From: Candidatus Saccharimonadota bacterium
GTDB lineage: Bacteria; Patescibacteriota; Saccharimonadia; Saccharimonadales; Saccharimonadaceae
NCBI GenBank assembly: GCA_905373835.1
Contig: CAJPUN010000002.1
Location: 62,001-126,000 of the forward strand
Length of the DNA: 64,000 bases
Reading direction: 5' to 3'
The position numbers were made by a program, and so were the translations under genes. Below the pieces are notes generated by a model, which was not told the DNA's origin, made no database searches, and worked only from the letters and a program-made list of their open reading frames with translations. Positions 8,205-16,614 of this stretch are shown here, one piece after another; position 1 is the stretch's first letter, and each line of letters starts with the position of its first letter.

Positions 8205-9983
8205 ATGTCGCATGAACAGATTGATTATCCACGAGAACCCGAATCACTTCAAGTGTCTGTCATAGACCGTGACCCTAGTGGAGAAGAGCTTAGCATAACG
8301 CTACCAGACAGTGTTGGTAAAACGCCGTCTAGTGAGCGTGAGCCAACCCTAACCGAACAGCAATTAGAAGAAGATATAGCATCACTCAATGCGAGTTTTA
8401 CAGTCTTTGGTGGTGTGCTTGAGCACTTATCGCTTGTGATGCAACAGCATAAAGAGGCGGCTATAGCTATGCAAAATACTGAGCATACGCTTCGGCAGTG
8501 TCACTTTACAAGTGAGAGGTATAAATACTGTGTGCGTCGTGCACTATTGTGCGAAGCTAACTCGTGGCGTACAACAAATATGCGGTTATATCCGGCAGCG
8601 GCGGAGCGTGCGCAGCAATACATCAATAAGCAGCGCGACAAGCTAGCGATGCGAAGCGTGCGCGCCGTTAAGGCGGTATTTCTGGCTGGCGGAATAGTGC
8701 AGGTGCCAGATTGGTGTCATACGGTTATTCCAAAGCGTACTGAATGGCAGCAGGATAAAGCTCTGCTGCCATCGGCAGCTAACGATATATACCAAAAGTT
8801 AGTTCAGGAGGCAGTCGATTGGGCAGTGGCGCAGTGCGAACAGATAGCCTTTGATGAACCACAGCAACCATGCTACGATGACGAAGTTGCAATCTGTAAA
8901 TCGGAGAGTCAACATCTCGATGCATTGCAAACGGAGCATACAGCGTTAGTTGCGCAAGCTCGGCAGCTTGAACAATCGCGAGACGAGGAATATACAACGG
9001 TACCGGCTGATACATTGCTGTCCTTCTGCCACTACCTCACAGAGCATGTACCACAAATTAGCCAGACGCAAATTGCGCTCTTACAATGGTTTGATCGATC
9101 GGATAAGGTGATAACTCACGATATAGCACAGCGCTTGGTTGATCGCCTCTGGCCAAAGAGTGCACAGCACGCTGATCGTCAGTTAATTGATATGCAAACG
9201 GAACAGATCATTGCAGAGGCGGCTGAGCGGCTAGCCAATGCATTGGTAGCGTACCAACCGACAGCTGACCAATTAGCAATCCACGATTCGTCAAATACGA
9301 TGTCTAGCAATAAACGACGCAGCATGGAAGGCTCAGTAGGCCTGCTGCCTAACAAGTCGAATCAGCCAGATGATGTCACGTCGCTGCCAGTATCGGAGCT
9401 ACTACACCCTCGTGCAGAAACCAAACGTGTGCCGCTTGATTACCTTACCGTGCCGCACAAGCTTGTACCATGGCTTGAGGTGGATAGTCGTGATAGTACA
9501 GTGAGTTGTAAAGTTGTTGTCGATAACGTACCTGGGGCGCTTGTGATCGATTGCCGTAGCAAAGCACTGCAAGAAATTGAGCGTCGGATGGACGGCTACA
9601 GGTCAACACCGTGGGATTATATAGCACCAAATGTACAGCAACGTCTCACACACTATGCTCAGGTGGCTATGTCGGACGGTGGTTTAATTCATGCCGGTAA
9701 ATTCTCAAGTGTTGATAAAAAAGGCGAATCGACTTACCCGTACCCTGTGGTTTACAGTAAGGACGCGAAACACAATGTGGTGCGTGTCTACATATCGAAC
9801 CTACGTGTTAACCAGATGGACGATAGACTTGCGAGTGTGCGCGAGCAACTTACAGCAATGCAGGTGCACGAATTGATTATGTTGATCGGTGTCTGTGACA
9901 AGCAGCACCAGCTAGCGACATTGGCAGAAATCACTGGACGTTCTCGACGAGAGTTACGCAAACAGCGCGTAGGTAGCATTTAA
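8205..9983 (+). CDS. Large protein of unknown function (592 aa)
   Basis: I do not recognise a family. The protein is soluble, with no signal peptide or membrane helix. The N-terminal 60 residues are acidic and low in complexity. Residues 60-350 are helical and Gln/Ala/Glu-rich, probably coiled coil (for example QLEEDIASLNASF and the QTEHTALVAQARQLEQ region). After a polar linker, residues 405-590 form a more ordered C-terminal part with beta-like segments (VSCKVVVDNVPGALVIDC; YPYPVVYSKDAKHNVVRVYIS) and a final short helical unit (LATLAEITGRSRRELRKQR) that could be a helix-turn-helix. The gene is monocistronic: a consensus leaderless promoter precedes it and a strong bidirectional terminator follows. 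Base composition is slightly more AT-rich than dnaE or pilB. Confidence 0.8.
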   Translation: MSHEQIDYPREPESLQVSVIDRDPSGEELSITLPDSVGKTPSSEREPTLTEQQLEEDIASLNASFTVFGGVLEHLSLVMQQHKEAAIAMQNTEHTLRQCHFTSERYKYCVRRALLCEANSWRTTNMRLYPAAAERAQQYINKQRDKLAMRSVRAVKAVFLAGGIVQVPDWCHTVIPKRTEWQQDKALLPSAANDIYQKLVQEAVDWAVAQCEQIAFDEPQQPCYDDEVAICKSESQHLDALQTEHTALVAQARQLEQSRDEEYTTVPADTLLSFCHYLTEHVPQISQTQIALLQWFDRSDKVITHDIAQRLVDRLWPKSAQHADRQLIDMQTEQIIAEAAERLANALVAYQPTADQLAIHDSSNTMSSNKRRSMEGSVGLLPNKSNQPDDVTSLPVSELLHPRAETKRVPLDYLTVPHKLVPWLEVDSRDSTVSCKVVVDNVPGALVIDCRSKALQEIERRMDGYRSTPWDYIAPNVQQRLTHYAQVAMSDGGLIHAGKFSSVDKKGESTYPYPVVYSKDAKHNVVRVYISNLRVNQMDDRLASVREQLTAMQVHELIMLIGVCDKQHQLATLAEITGRSRRELRKQRVGSI

Positions 9984-9997
9984 AGAGAAACTATACA

Positions 9998-10040
9998 GAA
10001 ATAAAACTACGTGGCTTTGTACGCTATGTAGTTTTATTTC
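9998..10040. terminator. Bidirectional intrinsic terminator
   Basis: GAAATAAAACTAC (9998-10010) and GTAGTTTTATTTC (10028-10040) form a perfect 13-bp inverted repeat with A-rich and T-rich flanks. It serves the plus-strand orphan gene and the convergent malic enzyme gene. Confidence 0.85.
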
Positions 10041-10166
10041 TTAGGTTTACTGTCTCTTGCGTGACAAAACTCACCGATATACCCAGTGCTCTACGAGGTT
10101 ACATAAGGTATACAAAGTAGGGGGCAAGATTTAGGAATGTAGACCTTGGCGAGTATAAGTATCAGC

Positions 10167-11300
10167 CTACCGAATAACCTTCGCCACGGCCTCAACCACG
10201 CGCTCATCAAATGGTGAGGGGATGACGTAATCTGCTGTGGGTTCATCAACCAGCGCTGCCAGCGCCTGGGCGGCAGCAAGTTTGTGCTCGTCGGTGATTT
10301 TTTGCACGCCATTATCGAGCGCGCCGCGGAAGATGCCGGGGAAGGCCAGAGCATTATTGACTTGGTTGGGGAAATCGCTGCGACCAGTGGCAATGACGGC
10401 AGCGCCGGCTGCTTTGGCATTATCTGGCATAATTTCTGGTACTGGGTTGGCCAGGGCAAAGATAATCGGGTCTGTGGCCATCATCCCGACGAGCTCTGGG
10501 GTCAGCAGCCCTGCGCGCGATACACCAATGAATACATCGGCACCGGCCATGGCGTCTTCGAGCGACCCCTGCTGCGCGGCATCAACATAGGCAAGCAAGG
10601 CTGTTTTCTCGGCGTTAAGGTCGGTACGGTGGCTGCCGACGATGCCTTTGCTATCTACCGCCACGATATGCCGGGCGCCATAGGTGTGCAGCAGCTTGAT
10701 GATAGCAGTGCCAGCAGCACCAGCGCCGACTACGACGAATTTGCTATCAGCCAGGCTGCGGCCCGTCAGCTTGGCGGCGTTGATCAGCCCAGCTAGTACC
10801 ACCACAGCCGTGCCGTGCTGGTCGTCGTGGAAGACGGGGATATCGAGCTCGGCCTTGAGGCGCTCCTCAATCTCGAAGCACTTGGGCGCAGCGATATCCT
10901 CGAGGTTGATGGCGCCAAAGCTTGGTGCGATCGCCTTAACCGTAGCAATAATCTCCTCTGGCTGGTGCACATCCAGCACGATTGGCACGGCATCGACACC
11001 AGCAAAGTGCTTAAACAGCAGCGCCTTACCTTCCATAACCGGCATGGCTGCCTTGGGGCCAAGGTCGCCCAGGCCCAGAATGGCCGAGCCGTCGCTAATG
11101 ACTGCCACAAGGTTATTCGTCCAGGTGTAGGTGGGTAGGCTAGTGGGGTCATCTGCAATTGCCTTGCTGACTGCACCCACACCGGGGCTGTAGTAGCTGC
11201 TGAGTTTATCGCGGTCAAGCTCATCGCTATCGCGCAGGCTGGTGGTGATTTTGCCCTTATATTTTTTGTGTAGGTCGAGTGCAAGTTTGTTATAATCCAT
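10167..11300 (-). CDS. NAD(P)-dependent malic enzyme (377 aa)
   Basis: The enzyme decarboxylates malate to pyruvate with reduction of NAD(P), linking four-carbon acids to pyruvate in a cell type that usually lacks a TCA cycle. Motifs: SYYSPGVGAVSKAI, ISDGSAILGLGDLGP, INLEDIAAPKCF (metal and substrate ligands), VFHDDQHGTAVV and the Rossmann VVVGAGAAGTA. Its length of about 380 residues matches the compact bacterial malic enzyme module without the phosphotransacetylase-like extension. I chose the start MDYNKLALDLHKKYKG at 11300 because TATACT (11313-11308) ends seven bases upstream; the longer frame to 11432 adds residues unlike the family. It stands alone between two unrelated orphan genes. 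Confidence 0.93.
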   Translation of the reverse strand: MDYNKLALDLHKKYKGKITTSLRDSDELDRDKLSSYYSPGVGAVSKAIADDPTSLPTYTWTNNLVAVISDGSAILGLGDLGPKAAMPVMEGKALLFKHFAGVDAVPIVLDVHQPEEIIATVKAIAPSFGAINLEDIAAPKCFEIEERLKAELDIPVFHDDQHGTAVVVLAGLINAAKLTGRSLADSKFVVVGAGAAGTAIIKLLHTYGARHIVAVDSKGIVGSHRTDLNAEKTALLAYVDAAQQGSLEDAMAGADVFIGVSRAGLLTPELVGMMATDPIIFALANPVPEIMPDNAKAAGAAVIATGRSDFPNQVNNALAFPGIFRGALDNGVQKITDEHKLAAAQALAALVDEPTADYVIPSPFDERVVEAVAKVIR

Positions 11301-11462
11301 AAACTCTAGTATACCGCACACAGGCAAGAAAGAGAAAGGAGTAGTACAAGGACAAACAGCCGTTATTGCAATACTTTCGCACCAAATGCTATTATATGAT
11401 GCATGATACAAACCGAGCAAGGAGCTCTGCATAGCCGCAGCGGCTCATAATACGGAGTGATA

Positions 11463-13241
11463 ATGAAAAGATCTATAGACCTGCAGTCATCTCATCACGA
11501 TACTCGTCCCGAGCATGCATCTACAAGAATAGAAGTTGCAATCAAAAAAGATAATGAACTATACAGAGAAATCAAGCTGGCCCTTCGTGATGCGAAGGAA
11601 TCGGAACACGAATATGAGGAGGACATTAATGGGCAAAATCTGCGGATAATTAAAAACGACCAGCAAGAAGCGCTCGAGGAGTTTGTGCAGACTTGCGACA
11701 AGAGCACGGTGCCACCAGGTGTTCTCCAACGCTACCAAGAGGAGCGAGCAATCTGTGAGGCTATGCTTGCCGAAATAGCCGAAGAAGAAGAGCGAGTAAT
11801 GGATAAGGGCGGCTATGGAGCAGAATATAGAGCGATCAGAACTGCAACGGGCCTTGGCTATGCGCCATTGACGGACGCTGGAGCAACAAAGCAGGCTGAT
11901 AAAATGTATAGAAAAACCCGGCTTGGCAAAGACGTACAGCAGCGGCGCCAAATCGTCGAAGATAGGATTGGTGAGATCAACGCTGAGCTGGCGTATTATA
12001 TGGGTCTCACGGAGCCACCTTTGGCAGTCGTATCTGAGGAAACAGCAATTCGTATCTGGGGCAAAGAGGCGGTCGAGAAGGCGCAATCGGCTGGTGAGGG
12101 AGGCGAGCCTGGGTATATTGATGTCTTTCCTAATGTCTTTCCTGATGATGACCGAATATCACACTCAGACAACAAGCGGGGATATGGTAGCCGTATGCCA
12201 CCAGAGTTTATCAAAAAAGATGCCAGCCAGCGGCTAGCGGAGGTGCTTGTGGGGTCTACTGGCGAAGCGTGGACGGTGCAAGAATTAGGTGACGAGGTCT
12301 ACGACCCAGAGAAAGTGCATACAAAACTCGGGCGATACAATCGAGTGAGTGCTCTGCTAAATATTGACCAAAGACCAGATAACCGCAGTGCGATTATCTC
12401 AGACGAACTAGCGCGCCACGACCTTGTCCTCCAGCGTGGCCGGCGATACCTCATAGACGAGCATGGTCGGCGACGTGATCCAATCACTGTTTATCGTGCG
12501 GTGCCAGTAGATATTGCTATGCAGGGATTGACAGAAGAGAGACAAGTAAATGGCCGTCATGCCAAACACCAGATTCAGATTGAGTGGACACCACAGGATA
12601 CTGCAGCTGCAGCACATGAAGCAGCCAACACTACTCACAGCGAGACGTTACCAGCCGCTGGTAGCGCAGAAAATGAAGCTTCGGTCAGCAGCGTGCCATA
12701 CGTCGACTATACACTCGCAAAGCGAGCTCTCGAAGCTGCCCGTGCTGCCGCTAACCGTCAAGCAGCAGAAGCCGAAGAGCAGCAAGAAGCGCTCCACGCT
12801 GCAGAGGCTGCCCTCAGTGCAGAAGTACGCGCCCAGATCGAGCAGCTTGTAGAGCTTGCACAGCCACTGATCGATAGCTTGCGAGAAAATAGCGCCGACG
12901 ATAATGCAGACAAGCAGGTATTTCCTATTCAAGATTTGCCCGAGATAAGGAGCCAGTGCGCTTCTGAGCACGACCTAGAGATATTCCTCAACAAAGCTCG
13001 GCAGGCTGGGCTCATCAACAAAAAACAGCTGCGCACTCGTGTGCTGCCGTCTGCTGGCGAGGCGCTTGTGCTTGCCCTCTATGCATACGACCCGCAGACA
13101 ATGTATGACCTAGTGCGTAATGATACTGCCAAGCGTGTGCTCCAGCATAAATTCCAGCAAGCGTACGAGAACAGAGCTGCACAGGTAGTGAACCGCCGCG
13201 AAGGTGGAGCAAGCGCAGCCCAAGAAAGTACCACCAGCTAA
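11463..13241 (+). CDS. Large protein of unknown function with a possible winged-helix segment (592 aa)
   Basis: I recognise no family. Residues 20-190 are strongly charged and helical (coiled coil likely). Residues about 258-350 (RLAEVLVGSTGEAWTVQEL...RYLIDEHGRRRDP) have the helix-turn-helix then beta-hairpin rhythm of a winged-helix domain. Residues 385-475 are Ala/Glu/Gln coiled coil, and the last 120 form another helical unit. There is no signal peptide or membrane segment. The start could be GTG 11457 or ATG 11463; I prefer the ATG because a GGAG sits five bases before it. Its overall architecture (coiled coils around a small ordered domain, about 590 aa) resembles the protein at 8205, but I see no clear sequence identity between them. 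Confidence 0.78.
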   Translation: MKRSIDLQSSHHDTRPEHASTRIEVAIKKDNELYREIKLALRDAKESEHEYEEDINGQNLRIIKNDQQEALEEFVQTCDKSTVPPGVLQRYQEERAICEAMLAEIAEEEERVMDKGGYGAEYRAIRTATGLGYAPLTDAGATKQADKMYRKTRLGKDVQQRRQIVEDRIGEINAELAYYMGLTEPPLAVVSEETAIRIWGKEAVEKAQSAGEGGEPGYIDVFPNVFPDDDRISHSDNKRGYGSRMPPEFIKKDASQRLAEVLVGSTGEAWTVQELGDEVYDPEKVHTKLGRYNRVSALLNIDQRPDNRSAIISDELARHDLVLQRGRRYLIDEHGRRRDPITVYRAVPVDIAMQGLTEERQVNGRHAKHQIQIEWTPQDTAAAAHEAANTTHSETLPAAGSAENEASVSSVPYVDYTLAKRALEAARAAANRQAAEAEEQQEALHAAEAALSAEVRAQIEQLVELAQPLIDSLRENSADDNADKQVFPIQDLPEIRSQCASEHDLEIFLNKARQAGLINKKQLRTRVLPSAGEALVLALYAYDPQTMYDLVRNDTAKRVLQHKFQQAYENRAAQVVNRREGGASAAQESTTS

Positions 13242-13246
13242 ACTAG

Positions 13247-13275
13247 TTGCTATATATACCAAAGTGCGGTATAGT
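13247..13275 (+). promoter_or_regulatory. Promoter of the lipoprotein gene
   Basis: TTGCTA (13247-13252), a 17-base spacer and TATAGT (13270-13275). The predicted 5' leader of about 55 bases holds a small ATCATC/GATGAT hairpin (near 13302-13317) and a very strong AGAGGAGGAA Shine-Dalgarno before the ATG at 13340. Confidence 0.6.
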
Positions 13276-13339
13276 TTAGATTATAAATCCAAAATAGGCA
13301 TCATCCACCAGTGATGATACAGAGAAAGAGGAGGAAAGA

Positions 13340-14191
13340 ATGCGTAAAAGATATGATGATTTGGGAGGTGTTGATAGAGTACTTACTGCTGCTACTGTAG
13401 CTGCTTTGGGTGCTGGTGCTTTGGTAGGCTGTGGCTCTTCTGAAGAAGCACCACGAAACGCAACACAACCAACTGCTGCCACTGTCGAAGCAACATCGTC
13501 AGCAACAACACCAAGCGCAAATCCATCCATCGAAGCGCCAGCACGCAACAAGACTTCGCAGTCTGAGCGACCTCACTCTACTGACAAAGCAACGGAGATA
13601 CCATCGTTCCCAGCATCTCCAACCCAATCGCCTGAGCAGCAGTCGACAGAAAAGGCTCGGCCTGGTGAGAAGAAGCTGTCTGCAGAAGATAATGAGGCCT
13701 TTCGTACACAAGTCGATGAAGCGCTAAAAAACAGGACAAAAATCAATGTTTTGCGTGGTCTTTTGGTTGTTCCAACAGGTGAAGATGGAAAGAGTACAGT
13801 GTATTCTAACCTTTTCGTTGGAGATGAGCATGGTAATATTACAGGTGATGTGTCACCTGATAAAACCATGACCTTCTATGTGCAGGACCAACAAGGAAAC
13901 TGGTCTACAGTTGATTTAAAGACTCCAGGCAGCTACAGAATAGACGAGCAAGGCAATAAAGCAGAGAAACTACCAGTTCAAAAAGTAGAGTTTTACAGTC
14001 GGGAGCAAAATGGAGCAGATAGTAAGCTCGGCGATGTATATGAGGTTCGTAATGGTAAATTGACTGTTGTAAAGGGTAATTTTGAAGATGGCGTGTGGGT
14101 GCTAATGGCATCATCAGTTGGTATTGATACTTCGTCTAAAGGACAGACAGATAAAGCTGCATATGAGGCAACACACCAAAAAGTAGGATAG
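13340..14191 (+). CDS. Predicted lipoprotein with a Ser/Thr/Pro-rich spacer (283 aa)
   Basis: The N-terminus MRKRYDDLGG is followed by an Ala-rich hydrophobic stretch ending in the lipobox LVGC (Cys31), so the mature protein should be lipid-anchored on the outer face of the membrane. Residues 32-120 are low complexity (Ser, Thr, Ala, Pro, Glu), a typical surface spacer. Residues 125-283 form the ordered part, with several beta-like repeats around VPTGEDGKSTVYSNLF, KTMTFYVQDQQGNW and KVEFYSREQNGAD. The function is unknown; I see no enzyme motif. It has its own promoter and a strong Shine-Dalgarno. It is somewhat AT-richer than neighbouring housekeeping genes and could be a host-contact or species-specific surface protein. 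Confidence 0.82.
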   Translation: MRKRYDDLGGVDRVLTAATVAALGAGALVGCGSSEEAPRNATQPTAATVEATSSATTPSANPSIEAPARNKTSQSERPHSTDKATEIPSFPASPTQSPEQQSTEKARPGEKKLSAEDNEAFRTQVDEALKNRTKINVLRGLLVVPTGEDGKSTVYSNLFVGDEHGNITGDVSPDKTMTFYVQDQQGNWSTVDLKTPGSYRIDEQGNKAEKLPVQKVEFYSREQNGADSKLGDVYEVRNGKLTVVKGNFEDGVWVLMASSVGIDTSSKGQTDKAAYEATHQKVG

Positions 14192-14373
14192 AGAGAGGTT
14201 CTTTGTTATAATAAAAAACTTCTTCGTGGTGCTGAGCGGGGCTGTTGCTAGTTCGCGTTGAGCGATGTTTGGGGTATTGATGCAAAAGCACTTTCTCCCT
14301 CTTCTCCCTGCACACAAAATATGGTACAATCAATAACTGAATTGTCATCTAATAATTAAATAGAGAGAAAGTC

Positions 14374-14895
14374 ATGAGTTTTGCACTGATCCAAAAAGTC
14401 AATGACCAGCAGAAGAAGCCTGCCGTCGTTGATGTGCGGAGCGGCGACACAGTCCGCGTCCACCAAAAAATCAAAGAAGGCAACAAAGAGCGCATCCAGA
14501 TGTTTGAAGGCGTGGTAATCCGCACCGACAACAAGGGCCAGCACACCAGCCGCATTACTGTACGCAAGATTACCAGCGGTGTGGGGGTAGAGAAGTCATT
14601 CTTGCTGCATAGCCCACTGGTTGAGAAGGTTGAAGTGATGCGCCGCGCTAAGGTGCGCCGCAACTTCCTGAGCTACCTGCGTGGCCGCAGTGGTAAGTCG
14701 GCTCGCCTGACTGCCGTACAGTTCGACCGTGAGGCGGTTAACAACGTGCACGATGCTCATGCCGAGGCCGAAGCTGCCCGCCTCAAAGAAGAAAAGGCCA
14801 AAGAAGCTGCCGAGAAAAAGGCTGCGGAAGACGCCAAGCAAGCTGAGCTCGACGCTAAGGCTGCTGAGGTTGCAGCTCGCCACGAAGCCGCGTAG
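14374..14895 (+). CDS. rplS: 50S ribosomal protein L19 with a charged C-terminal extension (173 aa)
   Basis: L19 sits at the 30S-50S interface. Residues 1-115 match the family: a DVRSGDTVRVHQKIKEGNKERIQ-type block, FEGVVI, SRITVRKITSGVGVEK, and an RRAKVRRNFLSYLRGRSGKSARL end. The remaining 55 or so residues are a run of Ala, Glu, Lys and Asp, probably a single charged helix, absent from the standard 115-residue protein. The gene is alone and not in the usual rpsP-rimM-trmD-rplS operon. An extended -10, TGGTACAAT (14322-14330), implies a leader of about 37 bases with a GAGAAAG Shine-Dalgarno. Confidence 0.95.
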   Translation: MSFALIQKVNDQQKKPAVVDVRSGDTVRVHQKIKEGNKERIQMFEGVVIRTDNKGQHTSRITVRKITSGVGVEKSFLLHSPLVEKVEVMRRAKVRRNFLSYLRGRSGKSARLTAVQFDREAVNNVHDAHAEAEAARLKEEKAKEAAEKKAAEDAKQAELDAKAAEVAARHEAA

Positions 14896-14921
14896 AATAG
14901 CCATCGCGCGAGAAATTTTTG

Positions 14922-14949
14922 ATCCGCCTCTATCCCAGGGGGCGGATTT
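14922..14949 (+). terminator. Intrinsic terminator after rplS
   Basis: ATCCGCC (14922-14928) pairs with GGCGGAT (14941-14947), followed by TTTG and preceded by a T run on the 5' side. Confidence 0.7.
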
Positions 14950-15165
14950 GTATGAGAGCTAGTCTTTAGCCTGCTCAGTCTTGGACGCTTGTCTTGTGAT
15001 ATTCTGACAGTAACTTCTCTTGAGTGTGAAACGAGAGCATGATGTAACGGGCAAGGTGCGGAGATAACACACCAAAGTATCAAAGTATATTTGCTGTGGT
15101 AGGTATATTATAATACGCGATAGGCCTGTGGCAGCTAGATTGTATCTGATGTTATACTAGATAAT

Positions 15166-15651
15166 ATGAGTATCTTTACCATTGTTTCGATTGTTATACC
15201 AATTGTCTTGGCGAGTAGTATACCACCTATCTTGCAGCATTATGGCTATGCGCATGAGCGGCGCTACCGCTGGCTCCTGTATTTGGCGTGTGGGCTGTTC
15301 TTTATCTCGTGGTATGTACCATCGCCATTGATCGATGGGCAAGACACGGCATTTAATACCCACTTCATTGGTGGTGGGATATTTACCGGCTGCCTGTGGC
15401 TTTACGTCAAGCATGCGCTGGGTTGGCACCGGTATTGGCTGGTAGAGGCATTCTCGCTGTTTGCACTGGTGTCGGCGCTTGGCTGTATGAATGAGCTATT
15501 TGAGCTGCTGGTGGCGAAGACTGGCATAGCTCGCTTGCCGCTGGATGACACCAACTGGGATATCGCGGCCAACACCGCTGGGGCACTGCTTGTTTGGCTA
15601 GTGTGGCTGACTGTAGTGGGGTGGCAGCAGATAGCTCGTCGCAGCGCATAA
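15166..15651 (+). CDS. Four-helix membrane protein, VanZ/DUF2238-like (161 aa)
   Basis: Hydrophobic segments lie at about residues 5-22, 38-52, 65-80 and 92-110, with a last one near 132-152. The motif MNELFELLVAKTG and, later, DDTNWDIAANTAGALL place an acidic residue, an Asp-Thr-x-x-Asp and an Asn-x-x-Gly in the membrane. That pattern is typical of VanZ- and DUF2238 (YjdF)-type membrane proteins, whose activity is unknown. The start is leaderless: TATACT (15153-15158) ends seven bases before the ATG. A shared bidirectional terminator follows. Family placement is tentative. Confidence 0.75.
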   Translation: MSIFTIVSIVIPIVLASSIPPILQHYGYAHERRYRWLLYLACGLFFISWYVPSPLIDGQDTAFNTHFIGGGIFTGCLWLYVKHALGWHRYWLVEAFSLFALVSALGCMNELFELLVAKTGIARLPLDDTNWDIAANTAGALLVWLVWLTVVGWQQIARRSA

Positions 15652-15676
15652 ATAGCTAAGTAGCGAGGCATAAAGC

Positions 15677-15704
15677 AAAGCCACCGCTTGAGGGTGGCTT
15701 TTAT
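15677..15704. terminator. Bidirectional intrinsic terminator
   Basis: AAAGCCACC (15677-15685) pairs with GGTGGCTTT (15693-15701), extendable by flanking GCATAA/TTATGC. It lies between two convergent small membrane protein genes. Confidence 0.8.
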
Positions 15705-15724
15705 GCTTCGTATACGAGATGTTA

Positions 15725-15934
15725 TTACTTTGTCTTGCGAGATTCTGTTTGCTCGGTGAGAATAGTACGAATTGCCTCGAGATTCTCGTCGATCGCAGCC
15801 ACGTGCCGTCTGATCTGCTTGGTGCGTCGGCCCTGCCGGATAACCCAACAGATGCCACAGACAAGCAAAACAAAATACACGATGTTAAGCGTGACTGCTA
15901 GTATGAGAAGTGGTGCTGGCCCGGTGATTTCCAT
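15725..15934 (-). CDS. Small single-pass membrane protein (69 aa)
   Basis: One hydrophobic helix (about residues 8-32, LLILAVTLNIVYFVLLVCGICWVI) is followed by a basic RQGRRTKQIRR stop-transfer segment and a charged helical tail. No known family is recognised. AAAGGA lies about 15 bases before the ATG, a rather long spacing. The next gene upstream on this strand encodes a secreted or lipid-anchored protein and begins 79 bases away. Confidence 0.6.
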   Translation of the reverse strand: MEITGPAPLLILAVTLNIVYFVLLVCGICWVIRQGRRTKQIRRHVAAIDENLEAIRTILTEQTESRKTK

Positions 15935-16012
15935 GGTGGGTATGAATGATCCTTTCGTGTTATTACTATGACGCTATACAGTTTATTTGTTCTATCTTTT
16001 GTGTGGTGAATG

Positions 16013-16363
16013 CTATGGCACGCATTGCCAGGTTGGCTGAGCTTGCTGACGGTCGACGATGGCACGTGTGCCGTGATGGCGGGCTGTACAATATGCCTGC
16101 ATATTGAGGTTGCCCTTGGGTGTGAATGTGAAGCCCGAGAAGAGGGATATCGAGTAGGCGAGATTGTAGCACGACCACCCGTATGGATTGCTCTTATCAA
16201 GCGTATACGCACCCGTATGGTGTTGGTGTGTACATACTTCGTGCGGGCTAATGGTGTGAGCCTGCGCTGTTGTCGCTAGCGTAGTAGGGACGCCAGCACA
16301 CCCAGCAATGGCACATGCAAACACTCCGGTAGCAAACAGCGTGTGCCAAAGCGTTCTTGTCAT
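16013..16363 (-). CDS. Secreted protein or lipoprotein, cysteine-containing (116 aa)
   Basis: The N-terminus MTRTLWHTLFATGVFACAIAGC carries a positive charge, a hydrophobic core and a lipobox-like AIAGC (Cys22). The mature part has further cysteines (EVCTH, WSCYNL, AYCTA and the C-terminal WQCVP), an even number that could pair as disulfides outside the cell. SYSISLFSGF and TPKGNLNM suggest a small beta-rich domain. A very strong Shine-Dalgarno (AAGGAGGAG) precedes the ATG. The function is unknown; a small host-contact or toxin-like surface protein is possible but not shown. Confidence 0.68.
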   Translation of the reverse strand: MTRTLWHTLFATGVFACAIAGCAGVPTTLATTAQAHTISPHEVCTHQHHTGAYTLDKSNPYGWSCYNLAYSISLFSGFTFTPKGNLNMQAYCTARHHGTRAIVDRQQAQPTWQCVP

Positions 16364-16614
16364 ACTCCTCCTTGTGATGAAGTGATAGTTGCTAAGCCGA
16401 AGGTATGCCTTGATTGTAGTGGATTACCCGCACTCTCGCAACAGAAAATAGGCGAATCAGCAAGAAGCACGAACAAGAACAGAGCTAAAGGTTGTATATT
16501 ATACATCACTATGTTGTTTGACAATATGGGGGAGTAGCTGTTGGTGTGGCGAAGCTAAACGAGTATGAAGATCGGCAGTGTGCGCTATGCCATAAAATAT
16601 GAGACAATCATAGT

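Noticed and set aside
10284..11138. Plus-strand frames opposite the malic enzyme gene
   Set aside because: They are shadows of a well-supported enzyme gene on the other strand.
15598..15873. Minus-strand frame across the terminator between the two small membrane protein genes
   Set aside because: It crosses a strong bidirectional terminator and overlaps a supported gene.
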